Of a stretch of 8,904 nt of DNA, positions 1-5,122 are shown one piece after another. The stretch spans positions 14,728 through 23,631 of the forward strand of contig PMTP01000158.1 in assembly GCA_003167305.1 (NCBI GenBank), read 5' to 3'. The notes beneath the pieces are model-generated. The model worked only from the letters and a program-made list of their open reading frames with translations, ran no database searches and was not told the DNA's origin. A program made the position numbers and the translations under genes. Numbering within the stretch: the first letter of the stretch is position 1; every line of letters begins with the position of its first letter. The stretch is from Acidobacteriaceae bacterium. Lineage in GTDB: Bacteria > Acidobacteriota > Terriglobia > Terriglobales > Acidobacteriaceae.

Positions 1-26
1 AAAATTATTTTTTTGGTGTTTTTTCA

Positions 27-57
27 TTGGATTTTGTCCTGCGTTCACGTGTAGAGT
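27..57 (+). promoter_or_regulatory. Candidate promoter for the VOC gene
   Basis: TTGGAT at 27-32 is followed by TGTAGAGT at 50-57. Read as TGTAGA the spacer is 17 nt; read as TAGAGT it is 19 nt. The region just upstream (1-30) is very T-rich. The same TGTARA-type box recurs before two other genes here. The assignment is weak and based only on pattern. Confidence 0.3.
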
Positions 58-78
58 GGGTCTCATATTGGACTCAAG

Positions 79-84
79 AGGAGG
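79..84 (+). promoter_or_regulatory. Strong Shine-Dalgarno for the VOC gene
   Basis: AGGAGG lies 8 nt before the ATG at 93. It decides the start against the longer in-frame ATG at 27. Confidence 0.85.
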
Positions 85-92
85 TTCTATCC

Positions 93-449
93 ATGCCCCA
101 AGCCAATGCGGTTGTCCATTTCGAGATTCTAGGCAAGGACCAGAAGTTGCTGGAGGCGTTCTACAAAAGCGTCTTCGACTGGCAGATCACCCCGATGATC
201 GAAGGGTATTCGCTGGTCAAACCCGGCTCCGGCATCGCCGGTGGCATCGGCGCCATGGGAGAAGGCCGTGCACACGTCACCTTTTATGTAGCGGTGGAGG
301 ACGTAAGCGCCGCGCTGGCGCTGATTGATAGCAAGGGAGGAAAGAAGGCTTTTGGGCCGCACCCGATTCCCGATGGCGGTATCATCGCCGGCTTCCTCGA
401 TCCCGAGGGCAACCTTATCGGGTTGGTGCAAGGGCCGCCGCGGATGTGA
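93..449 (+). CDS. VOC-family (glyoxalase/bleomycin-resistance fold) protein
   Basis: This encodes 118 aa forming one VOC-fold domain of the small group related to lactoylglutathione lyase (COG3324-like). Visible hallmarks are an N-terminal VVHFEI strand, the helix LLEAFYKSVFDW at about 19-30 (the family's 'FY..vFgW' element), the strand HVTFYV at 61-66, a helix with DVSAALALIDSKGG, and the closing DPEGNLIGL at 103-111. His9, His61 and Glu105 occupy positions where VOC enzymes place metal ligands, so metal binding is plausible. The substrate cannot be told from sequence, and such proteins are often annotated without a function. I chose the ATG at 93 because AGGAGG at 79-84 lies 8 nt upstream; an in-frame ATG at 27 would add 22 residues that do not look like the family and has no ribosome binding site. 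The gene stands alone and converges with the next one. Fold is sure; function is not. Confidence 0.88.
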   Translation: MPQANAVVHFEILGKDQKLLEAFYKSVFDWQITPMIEGYSLVKPGSGIAGGIGAMGEGRAHVTFYVAVEDVSAALALIDSKGGKKAFGPHPIPDGGIIAGFLDPEGNLIGLVQGPPRM

Positions 450-462
450 TGAGAGGATCACC

Positions 463-485
463 GGCCGTGCGACAAGGGCGCGGCC
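463..485. terminator. Possible weak bidirectional terminator between convergent genes
   Basis: GGCCGTGC at 463-470 can pair with GCGCGGCC at 478-485 (8 bp with one G-U pair, 7-nt loop). It sits in the 39-nt gap between the convergent stop codons at 449 and 489. Neither side has a T-tract, so it is not a classical intrinsic terminator. Its position is its main support. Confidence 0.3.
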
Positions 486-488
486 AGC

Positions 489-914
489 CTATTCCGAGAT
501 CAAGCTCCCTATCCAAGCCACGGCGCGAGCGATGAACCCATGCTTGGGCTGCTTCAGCTCCTCAATCAATTGCTCGGGGGCCGGTTCATCTCCGGTGACA
601 AAGGTGGGTTTATAGGGGACATAACCTTCTTTCAGATCTTCCTGCCAATCCAGGATTTCGGCCACAATCGGGTCACTGCTCTCGCCCCGGGCCGTACTCT
701 CGAACTCAGCGGCTATCGCTTCCCGCGCCACTGCCAGGTCCGTCAACAATTTGGCCTCTTCCAATCTGCCCTCGGCCTCTGCGCTTCTCGCGTTATCAAA
801 CATTTGCTTGGCTTCACGGTGGTGGATCTTGGCAATTTCGAGGCAGTCTTCGGCTGGCGATCTTGCCTTGAATATGTAGTTGGACTGTTGATACTTCTTC
901 GTTTCGTCTGGCAT
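489..914 (-). CDS. Conserved-looking hypothetical protein, 141 aa, mainly helical
   Basis: I do not recognise this protein. It is soluble, acidic and alanine/glutamate-rich, with no signal peptide, and has a long predicted helical stretch at about residues 20-76 (PAEDCLEIAKIHHREAKQMF onward, then EAEGRLEEAKLLTDLAVAREAIAAEF). That pattern suits a helical hairpin or coiled coil. A shorter C-terminal part holds the motif EGYVPYKPTFVTGDEPAPEQ (97-116) and ends in a mildly hydrophobic helix, GFIARAVAWIGSLI (126-139). There is one Cys (24), a HisHis pair (31-32), and no enzyme signature. It is very probably a real gene: the ATG is preceded by GGAGGAGATA, an excellent ribosome binding site, and the reading frame is cleanly bounded. 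Its DNA is visibly less GC-rich than hemE or the sugar genes. It is divergent from the DUF2393-like gene and converges with the VOC gene, so it is probably transcribed alone. Confidence 0.7.
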   Translation of the reverse strand: MPDETKKYQQSNYIFKARSPAEDCLEIAKIHHREAKQMFDNARSAEAEGRLEEAKLLTDLAVAREAIAAEFESTARGESSDPIVAEILDWQEDLKEGYVPYKPTFVTGDEPAPEQLIEELKQPKHGFIARAVAWIGSLISE

Positions 915-918
915 TATC

Positions 919-925
919 TCCTCCT
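919..925 (-). promoter_or_regulatory. Strong Shine-Dalgarno for the 141-aa hypothetical gene
   Basis: On the minus strand CAGGAGGAGATA runs directly into ATG (914-912). AGGAGG is 5 nt from the start. This is the best argument that the unrecognised 141-aa frame is translated. Confidence 0.8.
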
Positions 926-1024
926 GCCCGCAAATATCCGCCTACGGACCGGTCGATCAATCAAGCCTCTACGCTCTACATTATTCCTCAAAACATGAAG
1001 TTGGGAAATTTCTCATCTCGCGGG

Positions 1025-1032
1025 TGTAAAAT
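1025..1032 (+). promoter_or_regulatory. -10-like box TGTAAAAT placed for a leaderless GTG start
   Basis: TAAAAT at 1027-1032 directly follows TG and ends 7 nt before the GTG at 1040, so transcription would begin at about the start codon. A weak -35, TTGGGA, lies at 1001-1006 (18 nt from TGTAAA, 20 nt from TAAAAT). No Shine-Dalgarno precedes this GTG. The motif is seen directly; promoter activity is inferred. Confidence 0.45.
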
Positions 1033-1039
1033 CTCGCTC

Positions 1040-1564
1040 GTGAGCACTCCGCCCGAAGTCATTCCGATCCGCGAGAAGGAAGAACGCAACTGGCTGCCCC
1101 TGGCGGTGGCCGCTGCCGTTGTCCTGTCGATTGTTGCCGTTGCCATCCTGCTGAGCCTGAAAGACGCCCGCGGCAAGAGCGCGGTGGCACCGATCAACGC
1201 GCCTCTCGACCCTTACGCTGGCAGCCTTGCGCTGACAGGCCTGGCCATGAGTGAATCAGCCAATCTGGCCGGAGGCAAGGTCACTTACCTGGATGGCCAT
1301 ATCTCCAATACCGGCGCGCGCACCGTCACCTCCGTCACCATGCAGGTGCTCTTCCGCACTGTCTACAACGAAGTGGCGCAGAACGAAACCATGCCGCTCA
1401 AGCTGATCCGCGTGCGCGAACCTTATATTGATGTCGAACCGGTCTCCGCGACGCCGCTCAAGCCCGGCGATGAGCGCGAGTTCCGCCTGGTCTTCGATGC
1501 GGTTTCGGCGGACTGGAACGGCGCTTACCCGGAGATTCGCATCCTCCAAGTCGAATCGAAATAG
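1040..1564 (+). CDS. Membrane-anchored DUF2393-like / FxLYD-like protein
   Basis: This encodes 174 aa when started at GTG 1040. A short charged cytoplasmic N-terminus (REKEERN, 11-17) precedes one hydrophobic segment at about 18-40 (WLPLAVAAAVVLSIVAVAIL), followed by an extracytoplasmic domain of about 115 residues. That domain contains LTGLAMSESANLAGGKVTYLDG and then HISNTGARTVTSVTMQVLF, an Ig-like beta-sandwich pattern in which 'isNtG.rtv..v...v.F' describes a stabilised strand pair; it ends with PLKPGDEREFRLVFD and WNGAYPEIRI. Proteins of this build in acidobacteria are, as I recall, labelled DUF2393; FxLYD domains look similar. No catalytic residues are evident, so a scaffolding or binding role in the envelope is only a guess. 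An alternative ATG at 995 lies upstream of the -10-like box and has no ribosome binding site, so I prefer GTG 1040. Confidence 0.75.
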   Translation: MSTPPEVIPIREKEERNWLPLAVAAAVVLSIVAVAILLSLKDARGKSAVAPINAPLDPYAGSLALTGLAMSESANLAGGKVTYLDGHISNTGARTVTSVTMQVLFRTVYNEVAQNETMPLKLIRVREPYIDVEPVSATPLKPGDEREFRLVFDAVSADWNGAYPEIRILQVESK

Positions 1565-1820
1565 ACCACCCCCGCAGGATTTACCGGGTAGAAAATACTC
1601 TGTCCGGCAAAAATTACGCACCCGGGCCGCCGCATCCAACCCTTCTCTGTCGCCGCTCCACGCAGCAGCCGCGAGCCAAGTCAAACAATCCAAAGCACAT
1701 CCAGGTATTCATACCCGGACGCCTGGTTTGGCGCGCGCCTTGCTTTCTACAAGAGCGAGCAGACACGACTGCTTACCGCGCGCAACCCTGGCGGAGAAAA
1801 ACCCTGAAGGGGGTCCATAA
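1565..1820. other. 256-nt spacer, no gene seen
   Basis: I find no convincing gene on either strand. It holds a -10-like TAGAAAAT at 1589-1596 with no acceptable -35, and a perfect 10-bp palindrome GGCGCGCGCC at 1730-1739. Its right end carries the ribosome binding site of the next gene. A short frame across it on the plus strand is arginine/serine-rich, runs out of the previous gene in another frame, and looks like noise. It probably contains the promoter and leader for the OmpA-like gene, but I cannot place them. Confidence 0.5.
1806..1813 (+). promoter_or_regulatory. Shine-Dalgarno deciding a GTG start
   Basis: GAAGGGGG ends 7 nt before the GTG at 1821. It supports GTG as the true start; the encoded product then begins with a well-formed signal peptide. 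Confidence 0.7.
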
Positions 1821-2714
1821 GTGAAAGCTATCGCAACATCTCGGAACTTGTTCCCTCGCCAGCTTGCATTTGTTTTGCTGGCATCTGCAATTGCAATTCC
1901 CGCCCTTGCGCAACAGGGGCAGCCTGCGACAGACTCCCAGAACACTCCGCCTGCCACGGTCGAGCAGCAATCCTCGCCGATGGCTCCGCCGTCTGTCTCC
2001 GTCAACGCCCCGAAGGAGGGTTTCTGGGGACGGGTAAATCCCTTTGCGCGCAAGAAGTGGGTCAATAATCGGGTGGACCCCATCAAGGGCCAGCTCAGTG
2101 AGCTGGATGAAGTCAACGCCAAAAACGGGCGCGACATCAAGGACGTGGATGGCAGGTCGCAAGCGGGTATCCGCAGGGCTCAATCCACCGCGGACGCAGC
2201 CAACCAGACAGCCAGCGACGCCGGCATTCTAGCGGATAGAGCCAATGCCACGGCTTTGGGCGCGAACGGCCATGTGGATCAGTTGAACACTACCGTCTCC
2301 GGCCTGGACCAGTATCACCAGGCAAATCAGCTCGACGTAGCGTTTCACCACGGTCAGCCGATTCTGTCGGCCGCGGCCCGCAAGCAATTGGACGCCTTCG
2401 CCGCCAACCTGGCCGGTCATCAAGGATACGTGCTGGAAATTGAGGGCCATTCGCCTCAGGCCAGCACCGCCGGCATCCAGAACTCCGGGCGATTGGCCGA
2501 AGCGGTCAAGCGCTACCTCGTCACAGAAGATCAGATTCCCGTCTACCGTTTGCACACCGTAGCCCTCGGCAATGCTCCCGCCATCGGCTCGGAAGAGACC
2601 AAGCCCGCAAAGACGAGCAGCGTCAGCATCCGGTTGATGGAAAACAGTTTGGCGGCCCAGGAAGTCGCATCTCCCCATGATGTGGCTTCTTCGACCGGCG
2701 TGGAGCGGCCCTAA
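1821..2714 (+). CDS. Secreted coiled-coil protein with degenerate OmpA-like C-terminal domain
   Basis: This encodes 297 aa. Residues 1-30 are a typical Sec signal peptide (basic start, hydrophobic LAFVLLASAIAI, cleavage expected after PALA before QQ). Residues 31-65 are a Pro/Gln/Ser-rich linker, then FWGRVNPFARKKWV (68-81). About 85-165 is an Ala/Asp/Asn-rich helix likely to form a coiled coil. Residues 170-275 resemble an OmpA-like (OmpA_C, MotB-type) domain: LDVAFHHGQPILSAAARKQL, then YVLEIEGH, then RLAEAVKRYLV, then VYRLHTVALGNAP and SSVSIRL. The domain normally binds diaminopimelate in peptidoglycan through an Asp in GHTD and an Arg in LSxxRA; here these read GHSP and SGRLA, so both appear lost. 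The tail (276-297) is low complexity. No beta-barrel precedes it, so it is probably periplasmic. The start is GTG with GAAGGGGG upstream. It appears monocistronic, with its own terminator downstream. Confidence 0.85.
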   Translation: MKAIATSRNLFPRQLAFVLLASAIAIPALAQQGQPATDSQNTPPATVEQQSSPMAPPSVSVNAPKEGFWGRVNPFARKKWVNNRVDPIKGQLSELDEVNAKNGRDIKDVDGRSQAGIRRAQSTADAANQTASDAGILADRANATALGANGHVDQLNTTVSGLDQYHQANQLDVAFHHGQPILSAAARKQLDAFAANLAGHQGYVLEIEGHSPQASTAGIQNSGRLAEAVKRYLVTEDQIPVYRLHTVALGNAPAIGSEETKPAKTSSVSIRLMENSLAAQEVASPHDVASSTGVERP

Positions 2715-2750
2715 GAACCCGCAGCCCCGTACCCGAGGCTCCTATCCGCA

Positions 2751-2772
2751 CCGGAGGCTCCCAGCCTTCCGG
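2751..2772 (+). other. Hairpin in the 3' region of the OmpA-like gene
   Basis: CCGGAGG at 2751-2757 can pair with CTTCCGG at 2766-2772 (7 bp with one G-U pair, 8-nt loop). GAGGCTCC occurs twice around it, at 2735-2742 and 2754-2761. A second small stem, CTCTC/GAGAG, lies at 2785-2801. Both precede the intrinsic terminator. Confidence 0.45.
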
Positions 2773-2814
2773 CCGCCAATCAAGCTCTCGCACTAAGAGA
2801 GAACCAAGGCAACT

Positions 2815-2845
2815 GGCCCCCGCTCATACCGGGGGCCGATTTTTT
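2815..2845 (+). terminator. Rho-independent terminator after the OmpA-like gene
   Basis: GGCCCCCG at 2815-2822 pairs perfectly with CGGGGGCC at 2830-2837 across a 7-nt loop, and is followed by GA and six T residues (2840-2845). This textbook terminator lies 100 nt after the stop codon at 2714 and separates that gene from hemE. Confidence 0.93.
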
Positions 2846-2872
2846 GTGGCCAATGCCTTACCGCACTTCGTC

Positions 2873-2956
2873 ATGAACCTATCTCATCTCTTTCGATTGT
2901 TGAAGGACATTCGCGGACTGCTGAAATACCAGAACCGGGATCACTCAGGCACATGA
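2873..2956 (+). CDS. Possible 27-aa small ORF upstream of hemE
   Basis: An ATG frame of 27 codons and a stop reads MNLSHLFRLLKDIRGLLKYQ and then NRDHSGT. The first 20 residues would form an amphipathic, positively charged helix. It lies in the 150-nt spacer between the terminator and hemE. No Shine-Dalgarno precedes the ATG, and a frame this short can arise by chance. It could be a leader peptide, a membrane-active peptide or nothing. Confidence 0.15.
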   Translation: MNLSHLFRLLKDIRGLLKYQNRDHSGT

Positions 2957-2980
2957 CTAATCCAAGCCAGTCCCGCCCGT

Positions 2981-2986
2981 TAAAAT
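2981..2986 (+). promoter_or_regulatory. -10-like box TAAAAT just before hemE
   Basis: TAAAAT ends 9 nt before the hemE ATG at 2996, so transcription from it would start within a few bases of the codon. No Shine-Dalgarno is present in front of the ATG, which fits a leaderless or near-leaderless mRNA. I see no good -35 at the usual distance. Confidence 0.4.
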
Positions 2987-2995
2987 CAACCCAGT

Positions 2996-4066
2996 ATGAA
3001 TTCAACTGATCAACACCTGTCAGCAGACGAAACGACTCTCGTCGGCAGCCGCTTCCTCCGCGCCTGCCTGCGCCAGCCGGTCGACTGCACGCCGGTCTGG
3101 TTTCTGCGACAGGCCGGGCGCTATATGCAGGAGTACCGCGAGATCCGCAAGTACCACACTCTGGTGGAAATCTGCAAGCAGCCGGAGATCGCCGCCGAGG
3201 TCACCATCACCGCCGCGGAAAAGCTGGGCGTCGACGCGGCCATCATCTTCGCCGATCTGCTACTGCCCCTGGAGCCGATGGGCCTGGACTTCGAGTTTCA
3301 GGCCGGCGAGGGGCCGGTGGTGCATCACCCCGTCCGTAACGCTGAAGATGTCCGCGCGCTGCGCACCGATCGCGCCGCTGATCTGGCCTACGTTGCCCGC
3401 GCCATCGAGAAAGTCGCCGCGCACTTTCGCGACCGGCTAGGAATTATCGGCTTTTGCGGCGCGCCCTACACGCTGGCCAGCTACATGATCGAGGGCGGCG
3501 GCTCAAAGAATTACATTCACACCAAACAGATGATGTATTCCGACCCCACTGCGTGGCGCAGCCTCTTGGACAAGATCGTGGTGGTCCTCGAAGAGTATTG
3601 TCGCCTGCAGGTCGAGGCAGGGGCCGACGTGATTCAAATTTTCGACAGTTGGGTTGGCTCGCTCGGCCTGGCCGATTATCGCGAATACGCCTTCGAGGCC
3701 TCGCAGCGCCTCGTGCGTTCTGTTCAGCAGATGGGCGTGCCGGTGATCTACTTTGGCGTGGAAACGACAGGCCTGCTCACGCAAATGGCCGCGACCGGCG
3801 CCGACGTGATCGGCCTCGACTGGCGGCAGCCGCTCGACGAAGGCTGGCGCGCTGTCGGCCACGGCCACGCGGTGCAAGGCAATCTCGACCCCATTACCCT
3901 CTTTGCGCCACTCGAAGTTTTAGAGCAGCGCGTCCATGAAATCCTGCGCGCCGCGGGCGGTCGCCCCGGCCACATCTTCAACCTCGGCCACGGCATCGTG
4001 CCCACCACGCCGGTCGAAAATGTGCAAGCCGTCGTGCGTATGGTGCGTGAATTCCGGCTCAAGTGA
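2996..4066 (+). CDS. hemE: Uroporphyrinogen decarboxylase
   Basis: This encodes 356 aa, the usual length for HemE. The cytoplasmic enzyme removes four carboxyl groups from uroporphyrinogen III to give coproporphyrinogen III in heme synthesis. The two family signatures are intact: PVWFLRQAGRYMQEYR at 33-48, with Arg38 and Arg42 as the substrate carboxylate binders, and IGFCGAPYTLASYMIEGG at 151-168. Other expected residues are Asp87 (IIFADLLLPLEPMG), the key catalytic/pyrrole-binding Asp; Tyr163; Ser218 in QIFDSW; and His332 in HIFNLGHGIVPTTPVENV. YFGVETTG and QGNLDP also match. The ATG start has no Shine-Dalgarno but lies just after TAAAAT (2981-2986). hemH follows 113 nt downstream in the same direction, giving a heme gene pair with a palindrome in the gap. 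I see no anomaly in the protein. Identification is secure. Confidence 0.97.
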   Translation: MNSTDQHLSADETTLVGSRFLRACLRQPVDCTPVWFLRQAGRYMQEYREIRKYHTLVEICKQPEIAAEVTITAAEKLGVDAAIIFADLLLPLEPMGLDFEFQAGEGPVVHHPVRNAEDVRALRTDRAADLAYVARAIEKVAAHFRDRLGIIGFCGAPYTLASYMIEGGGSKNYIHTKQMMYSDPTAWRSLLDKIVVVLEEYCRLQVEAGADVIQIFDSWVGSLGLADYREYAFEASQRLVRSVQQMGVPVIYFGVETTGLLTQMAATGADVIGLDWRQPLDEGWRAVGHGHAVQGNLDPITLFAPLEVLEQRVHEILRAAGGRPGHIFNLGHGIVPTTPVENVQAVVRMVREFRLK

Positions 4067-4100
4067 TTCCACCGCTGGATCGCTAAAAATGATTGGGTGC

Positions 4101-4136
4101 CCCATCCTTGCGCCTTCTTTCTGGCGCAAGGGTGGG
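4101..4136. repeat. REP-like palindrome between hemE and hemH
   Basis: The arm CCCATCCTTGCGCC (4101-4114) pairs over its full 14 bp, with one G-U pair, with GGCGCAAGGGTGGG (4123-4136) across an 8-nt pyrimidine loop. It is preceded by GGGTGC and followed by AAACC. There is no T-tract on the plus strand, so it is unlikely to terminate hemE transcription; on the minus strand a weak run (ATTTTTAG) follows about 12 nt later. I recall similar GGTGCCCCATCC...GGGTGGGAAAC intergenic palindromes as frequent in acidobacterial genomes. That is memory, not a search, and only one copy is in this window. Confidence 0.65.
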
Positions 4137-4166
4137 AAACCTGGAACTCAACCGGCGTCTCTTCAA

Positions 4167-4172
4167 AAGGAG
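4167..4172 (+). promoter_or_regulatory. Shine-Dalgarno of hemH
   Basis: AAGGAG lies 7 nt before the ATG at 4180 and 30 nt after the palindrome, so the hairpin should not cover it. This contrasts with hemE, which has no visible ribosome binding site. Confidence 0.8.
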
Positions 4173-4179
4173 TCGATAG

Positions 4180-5115
4180 ATGCCTAAGCAAGCCGTCCTT
4201 CTATTGGCCCACGGCACGCCCGAGACCATCGAGCAGATTCCCGAATACCTGCGCAACGTGACCGGCGGCCGGCCGCTGCCGCACGAAGTTGTCGAGGAGA
4301 TTCAGCGCCGCTATGCACTCATCGGTCACAGCCCGCTGGCCGAAATCACGCAGGAGCAAGGCCGGCTGGTTGAAGCGGAGTTAGCCGCATTTGGCAAGCG
4401 CATCCCGGTCTATGTGGCGATGCGCAACTGGTACCCTTACATTGCTGACATTGTCATCAGGATGCGCGCCGACGGAGTAGAAGAAGCCGCGGTCCTCTGC
4501 CTCGCTCCGCAGAACTCGCGCACCAGCGTTGGCCTCTATCGCAGAGCTGTCGAAGCTGAAGCAGTGGGCTTGCGCATCGACTTTACCGAAAGCTGGGCGC
4601 AGCATCCACTCCTCATCGAAGCCTTTGCCGAGCGCCTCCGCCCCGCCTGGAGCAAGCTCAGCGTTGAAGTCGGCGCGCCCGTCCCCGTCCTCTTCACCGC
4701 ACACAGCGTCCCCGTTCGAACGATTGAAGCTAACACAAGCCAGCCCGCCGACCCCTATGCCGACGAGGCCCGGCGCACCGCGGAGCTGGTGGCCGCGCGT
4801 GTGCCGGAGATTCCGCAGTGGAGTTTCGCATTCCAGAGCCAGGGCGCGAGCGGAGGCGAGTGGCTCGGCCCCACCGTCGAGCGGACGCTCGAATCCATCG
4901 CTGCCTCAGGAGCAAGAACCGTTCTGCTTCAACCCATCGGCTTTCTCTGCGATCACGTCGAGATTCTTTACGACGTGGATATTTTCTTCCGCGAATTTGC
5001 AAAAAGAATCAACCTTCGCCTGGAGCGCCCGGCGTCGCTGAACGCCTCGGCAACCCTCGCGCGCGCCATCGCGGATCTGGCGCTGCAGGGACTGACGCGC
5101 CTCAACAGCATCTGA
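4180..5115 (+). CDS. hemH: Ferrochelatase (HemH/CpfC family)
   Basis: This encodes 311 aa. It inserts ferrous iron into a porphyrin at the end of heme synthesis. Its length and sequence pattern resemble the soluble Bacillus subtilis enzyme rather than longer protoporphyrin ferrochelatases: LLAHGTP at 8-14, RRYALIGHSPLAEITQEQ at 43-60, CLAPQNSRTSVGLY at 107-120, the catalytic FTAHSVP with His175, FQSQG then WLGPTVE, and IGFLCDHVEILYDVD with His259 and Glu261. The residue equivalent to B. subtilis Tyr13, in the AYGTP motif that contacts the metal, is His11 here. That likeness suggests, without proving, use of coproporphyrin III (a CpfC role). The C-terminus has no extra membrane helix. It lies 113 nt after hemE, so co-transcription is likely. 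Its stop is only 7 nt from the stop of the opposing isomerase gene. Confidence 0.95.
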   Translation: MPKQAVLLLAHGTPETIEQIPEYLRNVTGGRPLPHEVVEEIQRRYALIGHSPLAEITQEQGRLVEAELAAFGKRIPVYVAMRNWYPYIADIVIRMRADGVEEAAVLCLAPQNSRTSVGLYRRAVEAEAVGLRIDFTESWAQHPLLIEAFAERLRPAWSKLSVEVGAPVPVLFTAHSVPVRTIEANTSQPADPYADEARRTAELVAARVPEIPQWSFAFQSQGASGGEWLGPTVERTLESIAASGARTVLLQPIGFLCDHVEILYDVDIFFREFAKRINLRLERPASLNASATLARAIADLALQGLTRLNSI

Positions 5116-5122
5116 AACCGCG

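Noticed and set aside
27..92. A 22-residue N-terminal extension of the VOC protein from ATG 27
   Set aside because: It has no ribosome binding site and does not fit the family, whereas AGGAGG is ideally placed for the ATG at 93.
947..954. Palindrome GACCGGTC in the divergent spacer as an operator
   Set aside because: Eight-base palindromes occur by chance in GC-rich DNA, and there is no second copy nearby.
540..998. A 152-codon plus-strand frame opposite the 141-aa hypothetical gene
   Set aside because: It lacks a ribosome binding site and has an irregular composition. The minus-strand frame has a strong Shine-Dalgarno and a balanced, helix-compatible composition.
3454..3939. A 161-codon plus-strand frame inside hemE
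   Set aside because: It is out of frame with hemE and Arg-rich, while hemE itself carries every expected catalytic residue across this stretch.
4101..4136. The hemE-hemH palindrome as a classical intrinsic terminator
   Set aside because: The stem is long enough, but no T-tract follows on the plus strand (AAACC does), and hemH downstream has no evident promoter of its own.
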